Source: Triglochin maritima (taxonomy: Eukaryota > Streptophyta > Magnoliopsida > Alismatales > Juncaginaceae). Taken from it: DNA of 64,000 bases. The stretch covers positions 39,172,624-39,236,623 of the forward strand of contig OY821783.1 of the NCBI GenBank assembly GCA_963682175.1, written 5' to 3'. The notes under the pieces were generated by a model. The model did not search any database. It saw nothing but the letters and a program-made list of their open reading frames with translations, and was not told the DNA's origin. The position numbers and the translations under genes are program-made. How positions within the stretch are numbered: the stretch's first letter is position 1; each line of letters starts with the position of its first letter. Of this stretch, positions 25,881 to 37,027 are shown piece after piece.

Positions 25881-27368
25881 TTTTCTACAAAATAAATCAT
25901 ACAGGTTTTAATGCCAATTTTATGTTTTAATACACATGCATACATATATCGAATATAAATGTAAATGTTGCAAATAAAAATTTTGCCCATAAATGCAACA
26001 ATCCAAGATCCCATCAATTGTAATATAGACTAGCTAAGGGCTATCGAATACATTACAATATCAAGGTAAGAAAACATTTTCTAATCACAACCTTTTTGAA
26101 TTTTAGCAACATTAGCATCTTCAAACTCTTGTGACTCTTGTCGTTTTAATTATGAGGGAACACGACCTATCCTCGTAAGAAAAACTTTTTCCCAAAACCG
26201 AGCGAGGGCTCCAGGTAATGTTAAGAAAACTTATTTTCATTTGATACGAGATACGTTTGTCCATTGTATTCACAACTAAACATATTTGGGGTTCACTAGG
26301 GTGAAACACACCTCATATATTTAATCGTGGCACAACAATAGGCAACCATTATATCTCCCACTATTCCCAAAGATGGAGGGAGCTATCTCCCGCTAAGGGC
26401 GAGCAGAGTATCCCTCGATCAATGACTGCTAGTGGATGAAATAAGAATGAAATTTATTCTTAATTTTTGTTGGACAATTTAACATGTAATTTAGAATTTT
26501 AGGTTATCATGCATATTATTAATCATACACATCCTAACATTCAACACATTCATCACATGCATAGCAAGATAAAAACAGAAATTAAACATTCACACAATCC
26601 ACATCGTGTGAGTTTATATGTTCCCTTCGATCCTCGATCCCTGATCTTCGATCCTCGATCGATGTGCTACAACGGTGACTTCCTCTTGCACCGGAGATGT
26701 AGATTTTACAGAAAATAAACATGCTCCTCACATTCGATAAAAAACCGACTAGTGCAAGTCCTATGTAAAAACCTCTCATATGCAAATGCAACTATCTAAA
26801 AGACGGAAAGAGAGAGAATTTTGTCTTTTACATACATAAGTCTCTGTATAATAATGACTACATACATTCATAATTGCTGATTTGGAACATATAAACCCAC
26901 AATTCCTAGAAGACAACTCGAGCATCCATGCACACAATATTGCTATAAACTATGCAATCTAGTTTATCTATCATCTAGAATCTCAAACAATTCTTTGAAA
27001 AATATTTTGAAATCAATTAAAAACGTTTTTCATCCATCCATAGTTCAAAAATAATTTTGAACCGCTGTCTATCCAATTTCCTAAAAGGAAAGACGAACCA
27101 CAGTTTTTCGGTTTTGTTGATTCTCTTACAAAATAATCGTTTATACTTAAAACGAAATTATTGCAAGTTAGACTTATGTCTAAATCATAATTCTAATAAT
27201 TACATGGCATGTTTTAAACTACTTAAAACATTCAAAATGAATTATTACAAAGAATTATTTCAACAAAACATTTAAAGACTGAAAAACCGGTAAAACGAAT
27301 TGTTTAAATCCTAGATGGTAAACTAAATTTGTTTACAGCCTTAAATCATAAGAAAATTGAACCCTAAG
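25881..27368 (-). other. Copia copy 3 untranslated leader
   Basis: About 1.49 kb, near-identical in layout to 568-2,049. Contains no plausible gene; the short frames in it are not shared as proteins between the two copies. Confidence 0.75.
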
Positions 27369-27380
27369 CTCTGATACCAC
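27369..27380 (-). promoter_or_regulatory. Primer-binding site, tRNA-iMet type (copy 3)
   Basis: The minus strand reads TGGTATCAGAGC with a one-base spacer from the LTR end at 27,381, as in copy 1. Confidence 0.88.
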
Positions 27381-29373
27381 TGTTGGATTTCATGTTTAAT
27401 TATGCATGTATATTTTTCGAATTTTTTATGCATAATAAGGATCAATTACAATTTTCTACGATTTATTTCATGCATGCATCAGTTTGTTTTAATAACTTGT
27501 TTCAAAAATCATTAAAACAAACATGGGCTCCGAAATTCATACTTAGAAGTTCTCTAAAACTTCTTGATGATCCGGAGATGTTGAAAAAGACGATCGTCGC
27601 TTCCCGTTGCGCCGGATGCCTCCGAGTGTTCATCGAAACCCTAAAGAAGGTTGGAGAGAAAGGAGCTAGCCAATCAATCTCCAAACAAGCCTAAGATCTA
27701 GCTACAAACCCCTTCCTTAATCTCTGAGATTTCTCCTTCCAAAGACTTAGAAAACTAAGAGAATTTTCGTGGATTTTGGTGGTGAATTAGGAGAGAAAAT
27801 ATTTAGCAAACTTCTTCTAACATGATTAAGGAGAATAATGACCTATTTATAGGCTCCAATCTTACTCTCAATCATGGCTATTCTTAAGCCACGAATTCTT
27901 GACATTTTCTCTCACAAACTAATTCTATAATGCATTATATGCACCCACAAAACGTTTGACCAAGTTTGGAGCTAATCCAACCATTGATCAAATTAATCTC
28001 TTAATTATCAAAGGCAGAAAATCGATCGGGACTCGGTCTACCGAGACATACTCGGTTAACTGAATATGTCACGTTCGGATTTCCGTGCACTTGACGGATG
28101 ACCGATTCTTAAGGAAAAAAATTATTCTTTAACCGTTCGGACGAATTCGCGTCTTTGACCGAGTGCCATTCGGTTAACCGAAAATATCGGAACTGGACAT
28201 TGTTCGGTCGACCGTTTCTGGTTCGGTATACCGACCCAGAGTTCCAGGCACTTTGGTCAAGTTCGGTGAATCAACTTGACCATCCGTTCCACGTTCGGTT
28301 GACCGATCCACAGATCCTTCGGTCGACCGAACCTTAACGGATTACCGAACTTCTACCCGATTTTGCCTTTTCAAATTTTGGATTTATTTCCAACAAAATT
28401 TGAACTTTAGGGGTTTCAGCAAATTCACAACTTATGCAATATATTATCCTATGCAATAATAAATTATTGCACCCCATAATATATGCATCTCATATGAATT
28501 TATCATGATTCTAATTATGTTATATATAACATAATTGATTTTACTTGTTCACCACATGTGTCATATTTTCTATAAGAAACCCGACACATCATATGAATCA
28601 AAATCAAGCTTCTTGTTTCCCGGTTTTTGCGGTGTGACCTATGAGAGGATCTAGACTAAGTTGGCAGTGATATTAAGAGCTTAATATCACTAGCTATAAG
28701 CGGTATTGTGTCATCTTTGTATTAGTATTCATTTATTGATCTCTTTAAGCTAGTTATAAATATGTGACTTAACTCAAATCACATTGTGCACATTATAACT
28801 TTGCTTTATCAAGGGGCCCACTAATATCATCACTCAATTAAGAGGGGGCAATGATAGTCTTTTGACTAACTATCTTCTCCAACAAAAGTTGTACTTAACC
28901 AACCAATGCCTTTACACTACACTTATTGATAGCTCAAGACACTAATCTAATTAAGCATTCCTTAAGTGATTGGATATAAGTCTCATATCAAAGGACCGAA
29001 GACACGGTAAAATATTAATGACACAGAAACACATTTCTATAATATTTTACTTATTAGGTCTATTCAGTATACAAAAGTAATATATTCCTCTTTTGCATAC
29101 CCGTGTTGTCACTAACTTGTAGAGCTACAATGATCTATGACCAACACGACAATCTTAACTCGGTGATTAATGTCCCATGTTAATTACCATGATTGTGAAT
29201 ATCTTTTGTTTTATGTAAACCAATATCTTTTAGAGCTCTACGGTTAAGGACCAATAGTCTCTTCCTTAACACTTCTAAAAGACGAATAACATAAACAAGG
29301 AACAAAATGATTTCTCATTCAATTCATAATAATTGACATTTAAAAGTAAAACTTTTAGAACACATTCCCTTCA
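27381..29373 (-). repeat. Copia copy 3, 5' LTR (1,993 bp)
   Basis: The plus strand begins TGTTGGATTTCATG and ends CATTCCCTTCA. Compared with the LTRs of copies 1 and 2 it lacks ~138 bp near 28,707, with GTAT shared at the deletion ends, which accounts for its shorter length. CGGTNNACCG sites start at 28,034, 28,171, 28,205, 28,224, 28,296 and 28,320. The TATA box is at 27,843-27,852 (minus). Confidence 0.88.
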
Positions 29374-29642
29374 CAGATGACACAAACGAATATTATAAGT
29401 TGAAAATGTTAAACAAATACTTGTCGAAGAGAGATATTTAGATTGTTTTCATTTTGATAAATTCCAAAAGCCATAGCTACCGAAATTTGACAAAAAGACT
29501 TTGCTTCTAAAATTCTTACTATTTCTTTATTTTTATAGAGTCTGGATGACAGGAACGAATATTATAAGATGAAAATATTAGACATATGATTGTAGGAGAA
29601 AGATATTTAAAAAGGTTTTCATTTTTGATAAATCTAAAGGCT
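29374..29642. repeat. Satellite A, continuation after the copia insertion
   Basis: Begins with the second CAGAT duplication and continues the interrupted higher-order unit in register. It matches 21,323 onward and 23,018 onward for ~270 bp, ending at AAATCTAAAGGCT. Confidence 0.9.
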
Positions 29643-29929
29643 TTAATATTCCTTCCTTGGATTTTAACCATTTGTGTGGTTGAGTAGTTGACATCATCTT
29701 CTTCACTTGAGTTGAGTCTAATGATTCTTTTTCCTCCTTTTTTTCTTCTTTTACTCTTTGTGTTTGTTCTCCCACTCTTGCTTCTCCTGTTCATGTTTGC
29801 ATCATGATATTGTTGCTCCATTAATTCTTCTTTATTTGGTGTGTGTTCCTTGTCCTCAGATGTTTCTCCCCATTCAACTTGAGCATTAAATGCACACATG
29901 GGTTGATACTCCAATGCTTGTGCAGACAA
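29519..29929 (-). other. Chimeric open frame, unique N-terminus and satellite-derived C-terminus
   Basis: A 136-codon minus-strand frame with no ATG at its first codon; it stays open rightward to the telomere-like tract. The part from the unique segment (29,643-29,929) is charged and lysine-rich (RTNTKSKRRKKGGKRII, then LNSSEEDDVNYSTTQ), with a basic stretch resembling a nuclear-localisation signal. The remainder is translated satellite. I do not recognise the family. It may be a fragment of a host or transposon gene captured during rearrangement. Expression is doubtful. Confidence 0.3.
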
Positions 29930-29959
29930 GGATGCAGTACTTCTCTTTTCTTCTAGTAG
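29643..29959. other. Non-repetitive segment between satellite A and the internal telomere tract
   Basis: About 317 bp unlike any other part of the window, joined abruptly to satellite A on the left and telomere-like repeats on the right. It holds the lysine-rich minus-strand frame described separately and nothing else recognised. Confidence 0.6.
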
Positions 29960-30402
29960 TTTAGGGTTTAAGGTTTAGGGTTTTAGGGTTTAGGGTTTTT
30001 AGGGTTTAGGGTTTAGGGTTTTTTTTAGGTTTAGGGTTTAGGGTTAGGGTTTACGGTATAGGGTTTTAGGGTTTAGGGTTTTTTTAGGTTTAGGGTTTAG
30101 GATTTTAGGGTTTTTTTAGGTTTAGGGTTTAGGATTTTAGGGTTTAGGCTTTTTTTAGGTTTATGGTTTAGTGTTTATTTATGGTTTATTTAGGGTTTAG
30201 GGTTTTTTTGGGGTTTAGGGTTTAGGGTTTTTTAGGGTTTAGGGTTATATTTTTAGGGTTTTAGGGTTTAGGGTTTAGGGTTTAGGGTTTTTTTAGGGTT
30301 TAGGGTTTAGGGTTTTAGGGTTTAGGGTTTTTTAGGGTTTAGGGTTTATGGTTTTAGGGTTTAGGGTTTAGGGGTTAGGGTTTAGGGTTTAGGGTTTTTT
30401 TT
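29960..30402 (+). repeat. Degenerate interstitial telomere-like tract
   Basis: About 440 bp of TTTAGGG units, many altered (TTTTAGGG, T-run expansions such as GGTTTTTTTTAGG, TTTACGG, TTTATGG). Orientation is the same as the terminal telomere. It separates satellite A with its unique flank from satellite B. The heavy degeneration suggests that telomerase no longer maintains it. Confidence 0.92.
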
Positions 30403-30486
30403 GTTAAACCAATCACTGACACTTCAAAGTGTAAGAATGACTATGCAACACCGAGGAGGCCAATATCCACTTAAGGTTGCAGGAAT
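30403..30486. other. Short unique spacer
   Basis: About 84 bp between the telomere-like tract and satellite B. Nothing is recognised in it. Confidence 0.5.
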
Positions 30487-31383
30487 ATTAAAGATACAAA
30501 CGAATATTAAAGATGAAAATGTTAAACATATGTGTGCCATAGGATATATTTGTTTGATTTTCATTTTTTGATAAAATCCAAAGGCTATAACTCAAGAAAT
30601 GTGATAAAAACACCCAGTTTTGCATATCTGTACTATTTCTTTTTTTAACGGTCTCATGACACATATTATTATTAATGATGAAAATGTTAAACATATGCGT
30701 GTCAAAGGATATCTTAGTAAGATTTTCATTTTTTTGATAAAATCGAAAGACAACTCACGAAATGTGAGAAAAACACTCAGTTTTGCAAATTCTTACTATT
30801 TCAATATTTTTCGAGCGGTCCCAAAATACAAATGAATATTAAAGATGAAAATGTTAAACATATGCGAGTCAATGGAGATATTAGTTAGAATTTCATTTAT
30901 TATATGAAATCCAAAGGCTATATAGCTCACGTCATGTGATTAAAACACTTAGTTTTTGAAATTGTTCCTATTTATTTTTTGAGCGATCTAATGATTCAAT
31001 TAAATATTAAAGATGAAAATGTGAAACATACAACAAAGATATTTGTTAGATATACATTTTTTTGCTAAAATCGAAAGGCCATCGCGGACGAAATGTGATA
31101 AAACCACCATGTTTTGGAAATTCTTGCTATTTCTTTATGTTTTGAATGGTCTCATGACACAAATTAATATTAACGATGAAAATGTTAAACATATGCGTGT
31201 CACATGATATATTAGTTAGATTTTCATTTTTTTTATAAAATCCAAGAGCTATAGCTCACGAAATGTGATAAAAACACTAAGCTTTTGACATTCTTGCTAT
31301 TTCTATATATATTGAGCAGTCTCATGAAACAAATGAATATAAAAGATGAATATGATAAACATATACGTGTCAACGGAGATATT

Positions 31384-34300
31384 GAGCAATCTCATGATCA
31401 AATCCAAAGGCTATAGATCACGAAATGGGAAACAAATACTCAGTTTTGCAAATTCTTACTTTTTATTTATTTTTTAAGCAGTCTCATGATACAAACGAAT
31501 ATTAAAGATGAAAATGTTAAACATATGCGTGTCATAGGATATATTTGTTTGATTTTCATTTTTTGATAAAATCCAAAGGCTATAGCTCAAGAAATGTGAT
31601 AAAAAAAAACAATTTTGCATATCCGTACTATTTCTTTTTTTTTGAACGGTCACATGACACATATTATTATTAATGATGAAAATGTTAAACATATGCGTGT
31701 CAAAGGATATCTTAGTAATTTTCATTTTTTTGATAAAATCCAAAGACAACAACTCACGAAATGTGAGAAAAACTCTCAGTTTTGCAAATTCTTACTATTT
31801 CAATATTTTTCGAGCGGTCCCAAAATACAAATGAATATTAAAGGTGAAAATGTTAAACCTTGGCGAGTCAATGGAGATATTAGTTAGAATTTCATTTATT
31901 ATATGAAATCCAAAGGCTATATAGCTCACGTCATGTGATTAAAACACTTAGTTTTTGAAATTGTTCCTATTTATTTTTTGAGCGATCTAATGATTCAATT
32001 AAATATTAAAGATGAAAATGTGAAACATACAACAGAGATATTTGTTAGATATACATTTTTTTGCTAAAATCGAAAGGCTATTATCGCTGACGAAATGTGC
32101 TAAAACCACCATGTTTTGGAAATTCTTGCTATTTCTTTATGTTTTGAATGGTCTCATGACACAAATTAATATTAACGATGAAAATGTTAAACATATGCGT
32201 GTCAAATGATATATTAGTTAGATTTTCATATTTTTTTTATAAAATCCAAGAGCTATAGCTCACGAAATGTGATAAAAACACTAAAATTTTGACATTCTTG
32301 CTATTTCTATATATATTGAGCAGTCTCATGAAACAAATGAATATAAAAGATGAATATGATAAACATATACGTGTCAACGGAGATATTGAGCAATCTCATG
32401 ATCAAATCCAAAGGCTATAGATCACGAAATGGGAAACAAACCCTCAGTTTTGCAAATTTTTACTTATTTATTTTTGGAGCAGTCTCATGATACAAACGAA
32501 TATTAAAGATGAAAATGTTAAACATATGCGTGTCAAATGATATATTAGTTAGATTTTCATTTTTTTTATAAAATCCAAAGGCTATAGCTCACGAAATGTG
32601 ATAAAAACACTCAGTTTTTGACATTCTTGCTATTTGTATATTTATTGAGCAGTCTCATGAAACAAATGAATATAAAAGATGAATATGTTAAACATTATGG
32701 TTTAGGGTTTATGAGACTATAAAAGATGAAAATGTTAAACATATGCGTGTCATAGGATATATTAGTTAGATTTTCATTTTTTGATAAAATCCAAAGGCTA
32801 TAGCTCAAGAAATGTGATAAAAACACCCAGTTTTGCATATCCGTACTATTTTTTTAACGGTCTCATGACACATATTATTATTAATGATGAAAATGTTAAA
32901 CATATGCGTGTCAAAGGATATCTAAGTAAGATTTTCATTTTTTTGATTAAATCGAAAGACCAACTCACGAAATGTGAGAAAAACTCTCAGTTTTGCAAAT
33001 TCTTACTATTTCAAAAATTTTCGAGTGGTCTCAAAATACAAATGAATATTAAAGATGAAAATGTTAAACATATGCGAGTCAGAAGTGATATTAGTTAGAA
33101 TTTCATTATTTATATAAAATCCAAAGGCTATAGCTCACGTCATGTGATTAAAACACATAGTTTTTGAAATTGTTCCGATTTATTTATTTATTTATTGAGC
33201 GATCTAATGATTCAAATAAATATTAAAGATGAAAATGTGAAACATACAACAGAGATATTTGTTAGATATACATTTTTTTGCTAAAATCGAAAGGCTATCG
33301 CTGACGAAATGTGATAAAAACACCATGTTTTGGAAATTCTTGCTATTTCCTTATTTTTTGAATGGTCTCATGACATAAATTAATATTAACGATGAAAATG
33401 TTAAACATATGCGTGTCAAATGATATATTAGTTAGATTTTCATTTTTTTATAAAATCCAAAAGCTATAACTCACGAAATGTGATAAAAACACTCAGTTTT
33501 TGACATTCTTGTTATTTCTATATATATTGAGCAGTCTCATGAAACAAATTAAAATAAAAGATGAATATGTTAAACATATACGTGTCAACTGATATATTGA
33601 GCAATCTAATGATCAAATCCAAAGGTTATAGATCACGAAATGTGATAACAACCCTCAGTTTTGCAAATTTTTACTTATTTATTTATTTGTTTATTTATTT
33701 TTTGAGCGGTCTCATGATACAAACGAATATTAAAGATGAAAATGTTAAACATATGCGTGTCATATGATATATTAGTTAGATTTTCATTTTTTGATAAAAT
33801 CCAAAGGCTATAACTCAAGAAATGTGATTAAAACACCCAGTTTTGCATGTCTGTACTATTTCTTTTTTTTAACGGTCTCTTGACACATATTATTATTAAT
33901 GATGAAAATGTTAAACATATGCCTGTCAAACGATATCTTAGTAAGATTTTCATTTTCTTGATAAAATCCAAAGACAACAACTAACGAAATGTGAGAAAAA
34001 CTCTCAGTTTTGCAAATTCTTACTATTTCAATATTTTTCGAGTGGTCCCAAAATACAAATGAATATTAAAGATGAAAATGTTAAACATATGCGAGTCAAT
34101 GGAGATATTAGTTAAAATTTCATTTATTATATGAAATCCAAAGGCTATATAGCTCACGTCATATGATTAAAACACTTAGTTTTTGAAATTGTTCCTATTT
34201 ATTTTTTGAGCGATCTAATGATTCAAATAAATATTAAAGATGAAAATGTGAAACATACAACAGAGATATTTGTTAGATATACATTTTTTTGCTAAAATCG

Positions 34301-35608
34301 AAAGGCTATCGCTGACGAAATGTGATAAAACCACCATGTTTTGGAAATTCTTGCTATTTCTTTATTTTTTGAATGGTCTCACGACACAAATTAATACTAA
34401 CGATGAAAATGTTAAACATATGCATGTCAAATAATATATCAGTTAGATTTTCATTTTTTTTATAAAATCCAAAGGATATAGCTCACCAAATGTGATAAAA
34501 ACGCTCAGTTTTTGACATTCTTGCTATTTCTATATATATTGAGCAGTCCATGAAACAAATGAATATAAAATATGAATATGATAAACATATACGTGTCAAC
34601 GGAGATATTGAGCAATCTCATGATCAAATCCAAAGGCTATAGATCACGAAATGTGAAAAAAACACTCAGTTTTGCAAATTCTTACTTTTTATTTATTTTT
34701 GAAGCAGTCTCATGATACAAACGAATATTAAAGATGAAAATGTTAAACATATGCGTTCCATAGGATATATTTGTTTGATTTTCATTTTTTTGATAAAATC
34801 CAAAGGCTATAGCTCAAGAAATGTGATAAAAACAACCAATTTTGCATATCCGTACTATTTCTTTTTTTTTGAACGGTCTCATGACACATTATTATTAATG
34901 ATGAAAATGTTAAACATATGCGTGTCAAAGGATATCTTAGTAAGATTTTCATTTTTTTGATTAAATCCAAAGACAACTCACGAAATGTGAGAAAAACTCT
35001 CAGTTTTGCAAATTCTTACTATTTCAATATTTTTCGAGCGGTCCCAAAATACAAATGAATATTAATGATGAAAATGTTAAACATATGCGAGTCAATGGAG
35101 ATATTAGTTAGAATTTCATTTATTATATGAAATCCAAAGGCTATATAGCTCACGTCATGTGATTAAAACACTTAGTTTTTGAAATTGTTCTTATTTATTT
35201 TTTGAGCGATATAATGATTCAAATAAATATTAAAGATGAAAATGTGAAACATACAACAAAGATATTTGTTAGATATACATTTTTTTGCTAAAATCGAAAG
35301 GCTATCGCTGACGAAATGTGATAAAAACACCATGTTTTGGAAATTCTTGCTATTTCTTTATTTTTTGAATGGTCTCATCACACAAATTGATTTTAACGAT
35401 GAAAATGTTAAACATATGCGTGTCAAATGATATATTTGTTAGATTTTCATTTTTATTACAAAATCCAAAAACTATAGCTCACAAAATATGATAAAAACAC
35501 TAAGTTTTTGACATTCTTGCTATTTCTATATATATTGAGCAGTCTCATGAACACAAATGAATATAAAAGATGAATATGTTAAACATATACGTGTCAACGG
35601 ATATATTG
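31384..35608. repeat. Higher-order repeat in satellite B, ~1.0 kb units
   Basis: A shortened monomer marked by GAGCAATCT[CA]ATGATCAAA recurs at 31,384, 32,388, 33,599, 34,610 and 35,608. Spacings are 1,004, 1,211, 1,011 and 998 bp, i.e. about six monomers. The long unit contains an extra partial monomer and a short telomere-like insert near 32,699. Confidence 0.85.
32699..32713 (+). repeat. Short telomere-like insert in satellite B
   Basis: GGTTTAGGGTTTATG interrupts a monomer after AAACATTAT. It holds one full telomere unit and flanking partial units, inside the only over-length higher-order unit. Confidence 0.6.
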
Positions 35609-35844
35609 AGCAATCTAATGATCAAACCCAAAGGTTATAGATCACGAAATGTGATAACAACCCTCTGTTTTGCAATTTTTACTTTTTTTTGAGCGGTCTC
35701 ATGATACAAACGAATATTAAAGATGAAAATGTTAAACATATGCGTGTCATAGGATATATTAGTTAGATTTTCATTTTTTTGATAAAATCCAAAGGCTATA
35801 ACTCAAGAAATGTGTTAAAAACACCCAGTTTTGCATATCTGTAC

Positions 35845-36460
35845 AAATCATGGTTTAAGCAAATCATATTGTATATTCACGGGGACGTTATTCATCTCTA
35901 CTCCGAGACTGATAAATAATGAAGGAATATAGATATACAATATTACTAGAGTCAGGTGAGGACTCGAAATTAAATTTTAAGTCTCCACTACATGCAACAT
36001 CAGTCTAAAATCTAATGGTAAATAGAGATAATAGGTAGTCACGCAGCTAAGGCTTGTTAGGAGGGTAGTTTGGGTATATTCATATTAATATTTTCAATAC
36101 TCTAACAAAAATTCAATCAATCTCAAAATACACAATAATTATTTTCTTTAGTTCTCTCTCTTCCTCTCACTTGTGTTTTCTTTTATTTTAAATATTCCTT
36201 TAACTTGCAAATGTAATTTTTGCTTATTTCGATTACATATTCAGATTCATTGTATTTTTCTTTCATTACATAGGTTAGTATATTATTAAGTTGAAATTGA
36301 AGATGTAATAAAGTATAATAGGATGTAAATACCAAGTACTTGGAGGTAAAAGAACCCTCTGGTCTAAACATGCAGAAATAAATTAGTAAAAACCCCAACC
36401 CAACTCTACTTGAAGGGGTCAATGCTCGCGTTAAAACTCACGATGGGGTTAGCTTAAGTG
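35845..36460. other. AT-rich intergenic DNA, no gene seen
   Basis: About 600 bp of single-copy-looking sequence after the end of satellite B. The only frame of note (36,183-36,422, minus) has no recognisable domain. No promoter, RNA gene or repeat is identified. Confidence 0.5.
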
Positions 36461-36468
36461 CTCAGATA

Positions 36469-37019
36469 TAGGGGTGAAAACAGAACGGATACAAAACGGA
36501 TGTGCCAGTATCCGAATTCGTATTCGTTTTTTTTTCCGAATCCGAATTCGAATCCGCTCGAATGTATGAGAAAGGTATCCGAATTCGTATCCGTCAAATT
36601 CGGATCCGAATTCAAATAAATTCGCATCCGAATCAAGTTTAAAATTCATTCCGAATTAGGATATCCACGTTCGTTAAAAAATTTGAAGACTTAAATACAT
36701 TTTTTGATTGATCTAAACAAGAATAAATTTCAACCTTTATTTTTTGACTACATGAAAAATATATTAAATATAATATAAATAAGATAATTTAATTCATACA
36801 TATTGTATATATATTTATTTTATTTATATATGCATATAAAATACGAACCAAATATTATTCGAATCGGATGTACTAATATCCATATTCGCTTCGTTTTTTT
36901 ACGGATGTTTATATCCGAATACAAATTCGGTGGTAGATTTTTTTTCTCGGATAATTTTTTTGATTTCGAATACGGAGTCAGTTGGATTGACGGATTTCAG
37001 ACACAAAATGTCACCCCTA
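36469..37019. mobile_element. hAT-type MITE, 551 bp
   Basis: Ends are TAGGGGTGA... and ...TCACCCCTA (9-bp perfect terminal inverted repeat). The flanking 8 bp are CTCAGATA on the left and CTCAAATA on the right, an 8-bp target duplication with one mismatch, as hAT transposases make. The interior is AT-rich with many CCGAATTCG/GGATAC motifs and no coding capacity, so it is non-autonomous. The second element at 45,776 shares the terminal motif and interior style. Confidence 0.8.
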
Positions 37020-37027
37020 CTCAAATA

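Larger units (their letters stand above)
24715..29373 (-). mobile_element. Copia copy 3: internally deleted LTR retrotransposon inserted in satellite A
   Basis: Element strand is minus. 5' LTR 27,381-29,373, primer site 27,369-27,380, leader 25,881-27,368, start of gag 25,696-25,880, then directly the last ~985 bp of the 3' LTR (24,715-25,699). Everything from within gag to the middle of the 3' LTR is missing. The deletion joint shares GCCT between the two parents. Both outer ends are intact TG...CA ends and are flanked by the CAGAT duplication, so the deletion occurred within a single insertion or was present in the inserted copy. It cannot encode any protein but keeps a promoter and primer site. 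Confidence 0.9.
30487..35844. repeat. Subtelomeric satellite B, tandem ~168-bp monomers
   Basis: Monomers share GATGAAAATGTTAAACATATG and ATAAAATCCAAAGGCTATAGC with satellite A but have their own diagnostic blocks (GAAATGTGATAAAAACAC, CAGTTTTGCAAATTCTTAC, GAGCGGTCTCATGA, ATGCGTGTCA). They are a related but separate subfamily. Monomers form a larger unit of about 1.0 kb. Short frames such as 31,474-31,752 and 32,781-33,098 are repeat by-products. The array ends abruptly at TGCATATCTGTAC. Confidence 0.92.

Noticed and set aside
13035..35844. CRISPR-like array of evenly spaced repeats
   Set aside because: Monomers are contiguous ~168-bp plant satellite units without short identical repeats and unique spacers, and the window is a plant chromosome end.
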